Shown piece by piece: positions 9,101 to 18,500 of a DNA stretch of 64,000 nt. Numbering within the stretch: position 1 is the stretch's first letter; each line of letters opens with the position of its first letter. Source of the stretch: Paraburkholderia bryophila (GTDB taxonomy: Bacteria > Pseudomonadota > Gammaproteobacteria > Burkholderiales > Burkholderiaceae); NCBI RefSeq assembly GCF_003269035.1, contig NZ_QLTK01000006.1:186001-250000 (forward strand), given 5' to 3'. The notes beneath the pieces are model-generated. The model saw nothing but the letters and a program-made list of their open reading frames with translations, did not search any database and was not told where the DNA came from. Position numbers and translations under genes: made by a program.

Positions 9101-10081
9101 TTATTTGAAGCCGGTCACCGCGTGCGGAACATATAGTTCTTCGAGCTGGCGGATTTCGTCGTCGCTCAGCTTCAACGACAGAGCGGCGACCGCATCGTCC
9201 AGATGATGCAGCTTGGTCGCGCCGACAATCGGCGCGGTGATCGGCTGCTTCTGCAATACCCACGCCAACGCCACCTGTGCGCGCGGCACACCGCGGTCGC
9301 CGGCAATCTTGCTGACCCGTTCGACGATCTTGCGATCCGCGTCTTCGGTCTGCGCGTACAGCGTCTGGCCGAATTCGTCGGTTTCGGAGCGTGCGCTTTC
9401 GGTATTCCAGTCGCGCGTCAGACGCCCGCGCGCGAGCGGACTCCACGGAATCACACCAATCCCTTCGTTTTCGCACAGCGGCAGCATTTCCCGCTCTTCC
9501 TCGCGATACAGCAGATTCACGTAGTTCTGCATCGTCACGAAGCGCGTCCAGCCATGGCTTTCCGCGACGTGCAACGCCTTGGCGAACTGCCACGCGTACA
9601 TCGACGACGCGCCGATATAGCGGGCCTTACCGGCCTTCACGACATCGTGCAGCGCCTCCATGGTTTCTTCGATCGGCGTCTCGTAGTCCCAGCGATGGAT
9701 CTGATACAGGTCGACGTAGTCCGTACCCAGGCGCCGCAAGCTTTTGTCGATCTCCGACATGATTGCCTTGCGCGACAGACCGGCGCCGTTCGGGCCGGCA
9801 TGCATGCGGCTGTTGACCTTGGTGGCCAGCACGATCTCGTCGCGTTTGGCAAAGTCTTTCAGCGCGCGGCCGACGATCTCCTCGCTGGTGCCGTCCGAAT
9901 AGACGTTCGCGGTATCGAAGAAATTGATGCCGTAGTCGAGCGCCTGCTTGATGAACGGGCGCGACGCTTCATCGTCGAGCGACCAGGGGTGGGTGCCGCG
10001 AGCGGGCACGCCGTAGCTCATGCAGCCAAGACAAAGACGCGATACATCGAGGCCGGTGCGGCCGAGTTTCACATAGTCCAT
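9101..10081 (-). CDS. aldo/keto reductase
   Basis: 326 residues; the ATG at 10081 (MDYVKLGRTGLDVSRL) is preferred to an upstream in-frame start at 10114 because it matches the usual family N-terminus. NADPH-dependent reductase of the TIM-barrel AKR family. The catalytic tetrad is visible: D and Y in FFDTANVYSDGTSEE, K in EIVLATKV, H in YQIHRWDYE. The C-terminal cofactor region APIVGATKLHHLDDAV is intact. The physiological substrate is unknown. Confidence 0.92.
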   Translation of the reverse strand: MDYVKLGRTGLDVSRLCLGCMSYGVPARGTHPWSLDDEASRPFIKQALDYGINFFDTANVYSDGTSEEIVGRALKDFAKRDEIVLATKVNSRMHAGPNGAGLSRKAIMSEIDKSLRRLGTDYVDLYQIHRWDYETPIEETMEALHDVVKAGKARYIGASSMYAWQFAKALHVAESHGWTRFVTMQNYVNLLYREEEREMLPLCENEGIGVIPWSPLARGRLTRDWNTESARSETDEFGQTLYAQTEDADRKIVERVSKIAGDRGVPRAQVALAWVLQKQPITAPIVGATKLHHLDDAVAALSLKLSDDEIRQLEELYVPHAVTGFK

Positions 10082-10349
10082 CGTGATGCTCCAGGTACGA
10101 AGTGAGGTGCACAACGGCGGTGCACCTTTGAACGGGATTCATTCGGGGCATGCTGCGAACCATCGATTATAAGAACCCGGCGAAAAATGCGTATTGAGCC
10201 GATTCGCATGTGTTTTCGCGCCGCGGTCCCGTCGAGCTCGGAAATGATGCGCTGCGTAGTGGCAAATGATTTCCTCACACCTATACTTCTTCCGGCTTGA
10301 AAGCGGCACTCTTTCCCAACCTGCATCACCAGCAAAAAGGAAGAACTCG

Positions 10350-11423
10350 ATGCTGACTCGCACACTCGGCGCTTTCTGCGCTATCACGCTCGCGGCCTGC
10401 GCGGCCTTTACGCCAGGCCCGGCCAGCGCTGACGACAACGGCGATTTCTCGCAAGCCGACGGCGGCTCGCACGGCCGCCCCGTCAAGGTCATGATCATTT
10501 CGATGTTTGGACCGGAAGGCCAGGTGTGGCTCGACCGGCTGGGGCCGTGGCGTGACATTACCGTCGACGGTTTGTCGCCCGATTACCCGACAGTCCATTG
10601 CAACCGGCAGGACGTGTGCGTGATGACCACGGGCATGGGGCACAGCAACGCCGCTGCATCGATCATGGCGCTCACGTTCTCGCCGCGCTTCGATTTGCGG
10701 CACACGTACTTCATGGTTGCTGGTATCGCGGGGATCGATCCGCAGCAGGGCACGGTGGGTTCGGCCGCGTGGGCGAAATATCTGGTGGACTTCGGGATTC
10801 AGTGGGAGATCGACGGGCGTGAAATTCCGTCGAACTGGAATACCGGCTACCTCGGCATCAATACGACGGGTCCCACGGCGAAACCGCCGCTCGACTATAA
10901 GACCGAAGTGTTTCAGTTGAATACGCAACTCGCCGATACGGCATTCGCGCTTTCGCGTAACGTCGCCTTGTCGGACGACGCGCAGGCTCAGGCCGCGCGG
11001 GCCAAGTATTCGTACGCGCCGGCTAATCGGCCGCCGTCGGTGGTTCAATGCGACACGCTCGCCGGCGATACGTGGTGGTCCGGTACGCTGATCGGGCAGC
11101 GCGCTCGCGACTGGACGAAGATTCTCACGGACGGAAAGGGGGTTTACTGCACCACGCAGCAGGAAGACAACGCCACGTACGAAGCGCTGAAACGCGCCGC
11201 CTCAGTGCATAAGGTCGATTTGAATCGTGTCGCCGTGCTGCGTGCGGGCTCCGATTTCGACCGCCCTTATGATGGACAGACAAGCGCCGACAACCTGCTC
11301 AATTACGCGTCGCAAGGCGGTTTCACGATTGCGATTGAGAACCTCTTCCGCTCAGGCAATCCGCTCGTGCAGGATATCGCCACGCATTGGGGCGAGTGGC
11401 GTGACGGCGTGCCCAAACGTTAG
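10350..11423 (+). CDS. exported purine nucleoside permease (NUP family)
   Basis: 357 residues from the ATG at 10350, with the ribosome site AAAAAGGAAG just upstream. The N-terminus is a signal peptide (MLTRTLGAFCAITLAACAAF, with PASA before the mature part). The mature protein begins RPVKVMIISMFGPEGQVW and includes VMTTGMGHSNAAASIMAL and MVAGIAGIDPQQGTVGSAAW, the blocks typical of fungal/bacterial NUP proteins, which share the nucleoside phosphorylase fold. It may act as a periplasmic nucleoside-binding or hydrolysing protein; the name permease comes from the yeast homologue and transport is not proven. Confidence 0.85.
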   Translation: MLTRTLGAFCAITLAACAAFTPGPASADDNGDFSQADGGSHGRPVKVMIISMFGPEGQVWLDRLGPWRDITVDGLSPDYPTVHCNRQDVCVMTTGMGHSNAAASIMALTFSPRFDLRHTYFMVAGIAGIDPQQGTVGSAAWAKYLVDFGIQWEIDGREIPSNWNTGYLGINTTGPTAKPPLDYKTEVFQLNTQLADTAFALSRNVALSDDAQAQAARAKYSYAPANRPPSVVQCDTLAGDTWWSGTLIGQRARDWTKILTDGKGVYCTTQQEDNATYEALKRAASVHKVDLNRVAVLRAGSDFDRPYDGQTSADNLLNYASQGGFTIAIENLFRSGNPLVQDIATHWGEWRDGVPKR

Positions 11424-11441
11424 TTCTCTTCAGCCAATAAA

Positions 11442-11473
11442 CCAGGCTGCGGAGGATCGACACCGCAGCCTGG
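11442..11473 (-). terminator. intrinsic terminator between convergent genes
   Basis: Perfect 11-base arms (11442-11452 and 11463-11473) with a 10-base loop. Read on the minus strand the stem is followed by TTTATTGG, a T-rich tail, so it mainly serves transcription from the right, that is the small gene at 11497-11571. It lies 18 bases after the stop of the permease gene and could act weakly on that side too. Confidence 0.65.
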
Positions 11474-11496
11474 CTCATCTGCTACCAACAACGCAT

Positions 11497-11571
11497 TTAC
11501 CGTTGCGGCGCGCGGTACGGTGTCCAAACGGGTGCGTCAGTATCCCAATGGTCGAGTTCAGAGAGTGTCAT
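11497..11571 (-). CDS. candidate 24-residue peptide gene
   Basis: The frame begins ATG ACA CTC and reads MTLSELDHWDTD then APVWTPYRAPQR before TAA. It is preceded by AAAGGAG placed 6 bases before the ATG, a near-ideal ribosome site, and followed 24 bases later by a hairpin with a T-rich tail on the same strand. The combination of ribosome site, short frame and terminator looks like a deliberate small gene. The peptide is acidic in its first half and has two Trp and one Tyr. I do not recognise the family; it lacks the ExxxY pattern of PqqA. It could also be a leader or regulatory peptide. Confidence 0.5.
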   Translation of the reverse strand: MTLSELDHWDTDAPVWTPYRAPQR

Positions 11572-11661
11572 GTTGTGCTCCTTTGTGAAGAGTGCATGGT
11601 TGGCGCCGCTTGAGCGTTTCTTTTGGAAACCGAATCATTGCGGCTGCTTCACTTCCTTGCG

Positions 11662-11976
11662 TTACTGTTTTTCGGCTACGCGCGTGACGTCGCCGTCATG
11701 GCCTTCCTGCAGGGCGATACGCGCCGCTTGCGTTTGACCGATCAAGCCTTTGTTGGGATACGAGGTGCGATTCAGTGAGGCCAGCGAGCCGTCGCGATAC
11801 GCGGCAACCAGTTCTGCCTGCACTTCCGCACGGGTTTTGCCGGTCGCGGCCACCGTTGCGGCCGGTTGCGTCTCATAACTACCGGCGCGGCCGATACCGC
11901 CGCTACTGCTCTGTGCGAACACCGGTGCGCTTGCAAGCAGCGAAAGAGCGAGACCTGCCAGGAGATTGCGTTTCAT
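11662..11976 (-). CDS. DUF4148 exported small protein
   Basis: 104 residues. A signal peptide MKRNLLAGLALSLLASAPVFA is followed by a short mature protein with KTRAEVQAELVAAYRDGSL and RTSYPNKGLIGQT, the hallmark of the DUF4148 family that is multi-copy in Burkholderiaceae. Predicted periplasmic. Function is unknown. The 235 bases upstream hold no other gene; its promoter must lie there. Confidence 0.85.
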   Translation of the reverse strand: MKRNLLAGLALSLLASAPVFAQSSSGGIGRAGSYETQPAATVAATGKTRAEVQAELVAAYRDGSLASLNRTSYPNKGLIGQTQAARIALQEGHDGDVTRVAEKQ

Positions 11977-12134
11977 GATTCACCTCTGTCGATTCGTTTG
12001 CAGCGCAAGCAGCGCCGCGACAGGGTGAAATGTAGACTTCGGAGCAGTACGGATAAATCGCACTTTCGCGAAATGAATTGTCGCGATTCCGGAACAATCG
12101 TTGTGAAGCCCGCGCGAATGGCGGTAGATCGAGG

Positions 12135-12160
12135 CAACCGCGGCATTAGCGCCGCGGTTG
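12135..12160 (-). terminator. hairpin downstream of the LysR gene
   Basis: Perfect 10-base arms CAACCGCGGC/GCCGCGGTTG (12135-12144, 12151-12160) with a 6-base loop, 51 bases beyond the stop of the minus-strand LysR gene. No T-run follows on that strand. Confidence 0.4.
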
Positions 12161-12211
12161 AAATTCACTGTTCCAGAAACTGCACTTCAATTGCCGTTCA
12201 ATTCCAGTTGC

Positions 12212-13216
12212 TCACGCAACCCATTCGGTGATCACGGGTGTGTCGAGTGTCGGTGCAGATTCGCGTTCTTCAAATGTGCGCTTCGTACATGTTGCATCCA
12301 GACTGCCGCGTCCACTCAACAATGGACAACGATCGAATAGCTCTGCAATCCAGTCTACGAAAACGCGGACTTTAGGCGACAGATGGCGACTGTGCGGATA
12401 GACTGCGGAAATTGGCATCGGCAAAGGCTTCAGTTCCGGCAACACTTCTACCAACTGACCCGACCGCAGATGCGGCAGCACCATGAAGAGCGCCGGCTGA
12501 ATCAAACCGAAGCCTTCAAGTCCGCAAGTCACGTAAGCGTCCGCGTCGTTCACCGATACGATGCTCTTCATCTTCACTTCAATTTCTTTGCCATCAACCA
12601 TGAAGGCCCAATCGAGAGTGCGCCCCGTGCGGCTCGAGAAGTAATTGACTGCTTTGTGATTGTCCAGATCGTCGAGCGAAGTCGGCATGCCGGCGTGCTC
12701 GATGTAATCCGGGGCTGCGCAGGTCACCCCCTCGAACAGGCCGATACGTCGCGCCACCAGCGAGGAATCCTGTAGCGCGCCCACTCGCACCACGCAATCC
12801 ACGCCTTCCTGCAACAGGTCGACTGGCCGGTCCGTCAAACCCAGTTGCAGATCGATGTCCGGATAGCGTGTGTGGAATTCACACAGCGAAGGAATCACCA
12901 GCAGGCGGCCGATCGACCCCGGCATGTCGATGCGCAGCTTGCCGTGCGGCTTTTTATTGCCGCTCTGAAAACTGGCTTCGGTTTCTTCGACATCCGCAAG
13001 GATGCGCACGCAACGTTCGTAGTACGCCGCGCCGTCCGGCGTGAGCGACAGACGCCGCGTGGTCCGGTGCATCAGGCGTGTGCCGAGGAACGCTTCGAGA
13101 TTCTGAATGATGGTAGTAACGGACGCGCGCGGCAGGTCGAGCGTTTCCGCTGCGCGGGTAAAGCTGTTTGTGTCGACGACGCGCGTGAACACTTGCATGG
13201 CCTGAAGCCGGTCCAT
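12212..13216 (-). CDS. ceoR: LysR-type regulator of the adjacent RND efflux operon (CeoR-like)
   Basis: 334 residues. The N-terminal winged HTH is MDRLQAMQVFTRVVDTNSFT, RAAETLDLPRASVTTIIQNLE, followed by a type 2 periplasmic-binding-like sensor domain to about residue 300 and a variable C-terminal tail. It is transcribed away from llpE-ceoA-ceoB-opcM with a 152-base divergent gap. In Burkholderia cenocepacia the same arrangement is CeoR with the salicylate-inducible CeoAB-OpcM pump; I infer the same role here. The inducer cannot be read from the sequence. Confidence 0.8.
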   Translation of the reverse strand: MDRLQAMQVFTRVVDTNSFTRAAETLDLPRASVTTIIQNLEAFLGTRLMHRTTRRLSLTPDGAAYYERCVRILADVEETEASFQSGNKKPHGKLRIDMPGSIGRLLVIPSLCEFHTRYPDIDLQLGLTDRPVDLLQEGVDCVVRVGALQDSSLVARRIGLFEGVTCAAPDYIEHAGMPTSLDDLDNHKAVNYFSSRTGRTLDWAFMVDGKEIEVKMKSIVSVNDADAYVTCGLEGFGLIQPALFMVLPHLRSGQLVEVLPELKPLPMPISAVYPHSRHLSPKVRVFVDWIAELFDRCPLLSGRGSLDATCTKRTFEERESAPTLDTPVITEWVA

Positions 13217-13267
13217 TGCAAACCTCCGGAAGGGGCGGGCGCACCGGGCGGGAAAACGAATCCGCAG

Positions 13268-13285
13268 ACAATCGCAGCTGATTGT
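13268..13285. promoter_or_regulatory. candidate LysR-type operator
   Basis: Perfect inverted repeat ACAATC-N6-GATTGT in the divergent gap between the LysR gene and llpE, 51-68 bases upstream of the regulator start. Position and symmetry fit a regulator site, but the classical T-N11-A form is not exact. Confidence 0.4.
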
Positions 13286-13368
13286 TCAGGGGCGCCGAAT
13301 TGTGTTGCCGGATTATAGGCATTTATTTACGAGTCTGCCGAACCCACAATTCGCACCATTGAAGTTCT

Positions 13369-14244
13369 ATGCGCATTGCGCGGCTCGACATGGATGCATT
13401 TAAACCGCCGTACTCCTTCATGCCCACCGGCAGCAGCCTGGTAGAGGCGGACGGCACGGCACTCGACGTCACCGACGTGCGGATCGAAGGGCACGCTCAG
13501 GACATCACGTTGCGTTTGTACCGGCAGGGCAAGAAGACCGCACTACCGGTATTGCTTTACTTCCACGGCGGCGGCTTTACGAAGGGCTCGATCGAGCAGG
13601 CCGACTACGCCGCACGGTATTTCGCAGAACACTTACCGGCACTCGTCGTGTCGGTGGGTTATTCGTTGGCGCCGCAGTTTCCGTTTCCAGCGGCGCCGGA
13701 AGACGCGCATCGCGCGGCGCTGTGGGTGCAAACGCGAGCGCGCGCGTTCGGCGGGAATAGCAGGAAGGTTGGCGTAGCCGGCCACGATGCAGGCGGGCAA
13801 TTGGCCAATTGCCTCGCTTTTATCGCGCGTGATCGGGGTGACGTGCAGATTGCCGCGCAGGCGCTGTTCGGGCCGATGCTCGATCCGAGCCTCACGCGGC
13901 TCGGCGACGAAAAGCGGCTCGGCTCCGATATCACGGCCAGGGAATGCGCGGCGTGTTATCGCGCCTATCTGCCGCAAGCGTCGCAACGCATGCATCCGTA
14001 TGCCGCGCCGCTCGAATCGTGCCGTCTCGCAGGCCTGCCGGCCACGCTGATCGTGACGGCGCAAAACGACGTGCTGCACGTGGAAGCGGAGAAATACGCC
14101 AGCAGTCTGATCGACGCGGGAGTGCAGACCCAGGTGGTCCGCTATCCGAGCGTGTCGCATGCCGCACTGGCCGATCATCCCCCCGCGTTGCAGGAAGCGG
14201 TGCAATTTTTTCAGTGGCGCTTCGATGCACGCGCCCATCGATGA
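13369..14244 (+). CDS. llpE: LlpE-like alpha/beta hydrolase with Asp at the nucleophile position
   Basis: 291 residues; an alternative ATG at 13390 would trim seven. The fold is that of hormone-sensitive-lipase-type hydrolases: HGGGF oxyanion motif at residues 66-70 and the elbow region at 138-142. The elbow reads VAGHDAGGQLA, so the usual serine of GxSxG is Asp140 (codon GAT). A His candidate is in SVSHAALADHP near the end. An Asp nucleophile is normal for epoxide hydrolases and dehalogenases but not for HGGGF lipases. The gene is first in the RND efflux operon, 43 bases before ceoA, as llpE is in B. cenocepacia. Confidence 0.8.
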   Translation: MRIARLDMDAFKPPYSFMPTGSSLVEADGTALDVTDVRIEGHAQDITLRLYRQGKKTALPVLLYFHGGGFTKGSIEQADYAARYFAEHLPALVVSVGYSLAPQFPFPAAPEDAHRAALWVQTRARAFGGNSRKVGVAGHDAGGQLANCLAFIARDRGDVQIAAQALFGPMLDPSLTRLGDEKRLGSDITARECAACYRAYLPQASQRMHPYAAPLESCRLAGLPATLIVTAQNDVLHVEAEKYASSLIDAGVQTQVVRYPSVSHAALADHPPALQEAVQFFQWRFDARAHR

Positions 14245-14287
14245 ACAGAAATAAGCAGAAATCCATCAACGATACCGGGAGCTTTTC

Positions 14288-15508
14288 ATGACTATTCTTC
14301 CTCTTTCCCGTCGCCGCGTGGCGATTGCAGCGCTTGCCGTCATCGTCGTGGCCGGGCTGGGCACGTTCGGCGCGATCCGCGTCGACGCAAGCTCGCCGGC
14401 CGCGCCGACCATCGTGCCGGAAGTCGACGTCGCCACCGTGGTGCAGAAGACGATTACCGACTGGCAGAGCTATTCGGGTCGCCTTGAGGCCGTCGAAAAA
14501 GTGGACGTGCGTTCGCAGGTGCCGGGCACGATCGTGTCCGTCAACTTCAAGGACGGCGCACTCGTGAAGAAGGGCGACACGCTGTTCGTGATCGACCCGC
14601 GCCCGTACGCGGCGGAAGTGGATCGCGCCGAAGCGCAACTCGCGGCCGCGCAGGCGCGCACGGGTTACACGCAAAGCGATTGGGAGCGTGCGCAACGCCT
14701 GATCGTCGACAACGCGATCGCCAAGCGCGACTACGACGACCGTCAGAACGCCGCGCGTGAAGCGAGCGCCAACCTGAAGGCCGCGCAAGCCGCGCTCGAA
14801 ACCGCCCGTATCAATCTCGGCTACACGAAGATCGTGGCGCCGGTGGCGGGCCGCGTGTCGCGCGCGGAAATCACGGTAGGCAACGTGGTGGCGGCGGGTG
14901 CAAGCGCCGCACCGCTGACCACGCTGGTGTCGGTTTCACCGATCTACGCGTCGTTCGACGCGGACGAACAGACCTACCTGCAATACCTGAGCCGTGCGAA
15001 AGACGGCAGCAAGGTGCCGGTGGAACTCGGCCTTGCCGATGAAACCGGCTACTCGCGCAGCGGCACGATCGAATCGGTCGACAACCGTCTCGACACGTCG
15101 TCCGGCACGATCCGGGTGCGCGCGCGCTTCGATAACGAGGATGGTGCATTGATCCCGGGTCTGTACGCACGCGTGAAGGTGGGCGGCAGCGCGCCGCATG
15201 CGGCGCTGCTGATCGACGACGCCGCGGTCGGCACGGATCAGGACAAGAAGTTCGTGCTGGTGGTCGACCAGAATAATCACGTTGCGTATCGCGAGATTTC
15301 GGTGGGTTCCATGCAGGGCAATCTGCGCGTGGTCAAGGGCGGTTTGCAGGCGACCGATCGCATCGTCGTGAACGGTATTCAGCGTGTTCGCCCGGGCGAC
15401 GCGGTGCGTGCCCATATGGTGCCCATGAACGCCGACCAGGATCCGAACAGCGCGCCGCTTGCCCAGACCCCCACGCAGGCACGCACCAAAGCGGACAAGA
15501 ATTCGTGA
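14288..15508 (+). CDS. ceoA: RND efflux periplasmic adaptor (CeoA-like)
   Basis: 406 residues. Membrane-fusion protein joining the inner-membrane pump to the outer-membrane channel. An N-terminal membrane/signal segment is present (ALAVIVVAGLGTFGAI) with no lipobox Cys. The lipoyl half-motif is VDVRSQVPGTIVSVNFKDGA, the alpha-hairpin runs through the Ala/Arg-rich segment at about residues 100-180, and the second lipoyl half is INLGYTKIVAPVAGRVSRAE. Beta-barrel and membrane-proximal domains follow. It lies 57 bases before the pump gene in the same operon. Confidence 0.92.
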   Translation: MTILPLSRRRVAIAALAVIVVAGLGTFGAIRVDASSPAAPTIVPEVDVATVVQKTITDWQSYSGRLEAVEKVDVRSQVPGTIVSVNFKDGALVKKGDTLFVIDPRPYAAEVDRAEAQLAAAQARTGYTQSDWERAQRLIVDNAIAKRDYDDRQNAAREASANLKAAQAALETARINLGYTKIVAPVAGRVSRAEITVGNVVAAGASAAPLTTLVSVSPIYASFDADEQTYLQYLSRAKDGSKVPVELGLADETGYSRSGTIESVDNRLDTSSGTIRVRARFDNEDGALIPGLYARVKVGGSAPHAALLIDDAAVGTDQDKKFVLVVDQNNHVAYREISVGSMQGNLRVVKGGLQATDRIVVNGIQRVRPGDAVRAHMVPMNADQDPNSAPLAQTPTQARTKADKNS

Positions 15509-15565
15509 GCCGAGTGCGCCGCGGTTGGAACTGAGCGGCGCATGCTCCAACGTTAAGAGCATCCC

Positions 15566-18500
15566 ATGAACATATCCAAATTCTTCATCGATCGGCCGAT
15601 CTTTGCCGGCGTGTTATCGGTATTGATCCTGCTGGCGGGCATTATTTCGCTCTTCAAGCTGCCGATCTCGGAGTACCCGGAAGTCGTGCCGCCGTCCGTG
15701 GTGGTGCACGCGCAGTATCCGGGCGCGAATCCGAAAGTGATCGCCGAGGCCGTCGCTTCGCCGCTCGAAGAGCAGATCAACGGCGTCGAGAACATGCTGT
15801 ACATGCAGTCGCAAGCCAATAGCGACGGCAACCTCACGCTGACGGTGACCTTCAAGCTCGGCACCAATCCGGACCTCGCGACGCAACTGGTGCAGAACCG
15901 CGTCAATCAGGCGCTGCCGCGTCTGCCGGAAGACGTGCAACGGCTCGGCATCACCACGATCAAAAGCTCGCCCACGTTGACCATGGTGGTCCACCTGATC
16001 TCGCCGAACAACCGCTACGACATGACGTATCTGCGCAACTACGCGCTGCTGAACGTCAAGGATCGTCTGGCGCGGATTCAGGGGGTCGGCGAAGTGCAAC
16101 TGTGGGGTTCGGGCGACTACGCCATGCGTGTATGGCTCGATCCGCAGAAAGTCGCACAACGCGGTTTGACGGCGACCGAAGTGGTCAACGCGATCCGTGA
16201 GCAGAACATTCAGGTGGCGGCCGGTGTGATCGGCGCATCGCCTTCCGTGCCGGGCACGCAACTGCAATTGTCGGTGAATGCGCGCGGCCGTTTGAAGTCC
16301 GAGGGCGAATTCGGCGACATCATCGTCAAGACGACGCCGGACGGCGGCGTGACCTATCTGCGTGACATTGCGCGGGTCGAACTCGCGGCCTCGGAATACG
16401 GCCTGCGTTCGCTGCTCGACAACAAGCCGGCGGTGGCGCTCGCGATCAACCAGGCGCCGGGTGCGAATTCGCTGGCGATTTCCGATCAGGTTCGCGCCGC
16501 CATGAAGGAACTGTCGGAAGACATGCCGGCGGGCGTCGAATACAAGATCGTCTATGACCCCACGCAGTTCGTGCGTTCGAGTATCGAAGCGGTGATCCAT
16601 ACGCTGCTCGAAGCGATCGCGCTGGTGGTGATCGTGGTGATCGTGTTCCTGCAAACGTGGCGCGCGTCGATCATTCCGTTGATCGCGGTGCCGGTGTCGA
16701 TTGTCGGGACCTTCTCGCTGCTGCTCGCCTTCGGTTTCTCGATCAATGCGTTGTCACTGTTCGGCATGGTGCTGGCGATCGGGATCGTGGTGGACGATGC
16801 GATCGTGGTGGTGGAGAACGTCGAGCGGAACATTGAAAACGGGCTCAGTGCGCGCGATGCGACCTACAAGGCCATGCAGGAAGTGAGCGGGCCGATTATC
16901 GCGATCGCGCTGACGCTGGTCGCCGTGTTCGTGCCGCTCGCGTTCATGACGGGCCTGACGGGTCAGTTCTACAAGCAGTTCGCGATGACCATCGCGATCT
17001 CGACAGTGATCTCGGCGTTCAACTCGCTGACTTTGTCGCCGGCGCTGGCTGCGATGCTGTTGCGCAGTCACGGCGCCAAGGAAGACTTCCTGACGCGCGT
17101 GATGAATCGTCTGCTGGGCGGTTTTTTCAAGCGCTTCAACAAGGTCTTTCATCGCGGTTCCACGGCGTATGGCAAAGGCGTGACCGGCGTGCTGCGTCGT
17201 AAAGGCGCGATGCTCGCGGTGTACGCGATTCTGCTGGGCGGCACCGTGCTGATCTCGCATGTGGTGCCGGGCGGCTTCGTGCCGGCGCAGGACAAGGAAT
17301 ACCTGATCGCGTTCGCGCAGTTGCCCAACGGCGCGTCGCTGGACCGCACGGAAAAAGTGATTCGCGACATGAGCGCGATCGCACTGAAGCAGCCGGGCGT
17401 CGAAAGCGCCGTGGCGTTCCCGGGTTTGTCGGTTAACGGCTTCACGAATAGTTCGAGCGCGGGTATCGTGTTCGTCACGCTCAAGCCGTTCAAGGAGCGT
17501 GGCAACAAGGCGCTCTCGGCCGGTGCGATTGCCGGTGCGCTGAACCAGAAATACGGTGCGATCAAGGACTCGTTCGTCGCGGTGTTCCCGCCGCCGCCGG
17601 TGCTCGGTCTCGGCACGCTCGGCGGCTTCAAGATGCAGTTGGAGGATCACGGCGCGGTCGGTTACGCGGAATTGAACAAGGCCGCGGAAGCATTCGTGAA
17701 GAAAGCGGCGCAAACGCCTGAACTGGGCCCGACCTTCTCGAGCTATCAGATCAACGTGCCGCAATTGAACGTCGACCTGGATCGCGTGAAAGCCAAGCAA
17801 CTCGGCGTGCCGGTCACGGACGTGTTCAACACGATGCAGATCTATCTGGGCTCGTTGTATGTGAACGACTTCAACAAGTTCGGCCGCGTGTACCAGGTGC
17901 GTGTGCAGGCCGACGCGCCGTTCCGTCAACGTGCCGACGACATTCTGCAGCTGAAGACGCGCAACGCGGCGGGCGATATGGTGCCGTTGTCGTCGCTGGT
18001 GACGGTCACGCCGACCTATGGTCCGGAAATGGTGGTGCGTTACAACGGCTATACGGCGGCCGACATCAACGGTGGGCCGGCGCCGGGCTTCTCGTCGGGC
18101 CAGGCGCAAGCCGCTGCCGAACGCGTCGCGGCGGAAACCCTGCCGCACGGTGTGAAGCTCGAATGGACCGACCTGACGTATCAGCAGATCCTTGCCGGCA
18201 ATGCGGGCCTGTGGGTGTTCCCGATCAGCGTGCTGCTCGTGTTCCTCGTGCTGGCGGCACTGTATGAAAGCCTGACGTTGCCGCTCGCGGTGATCCTGAT
18301 CGTGCCGATGAGCGTGTTGTCCGCGCTGACCGGCGTGTGGCTCACCGGTGGCGACAACAACATCTTCACGCAGATCGGTTTGATGGTGCTGGTGGGCCTG
18401 TCGGCGAAGAACGCGATTCTGATCGTCGAGTTCGCTCGCGAACTCGAACACGACGGGCATACCCCGCTGTCGGCCGCGATCGAGGCGAGCCGCTTGCGTC

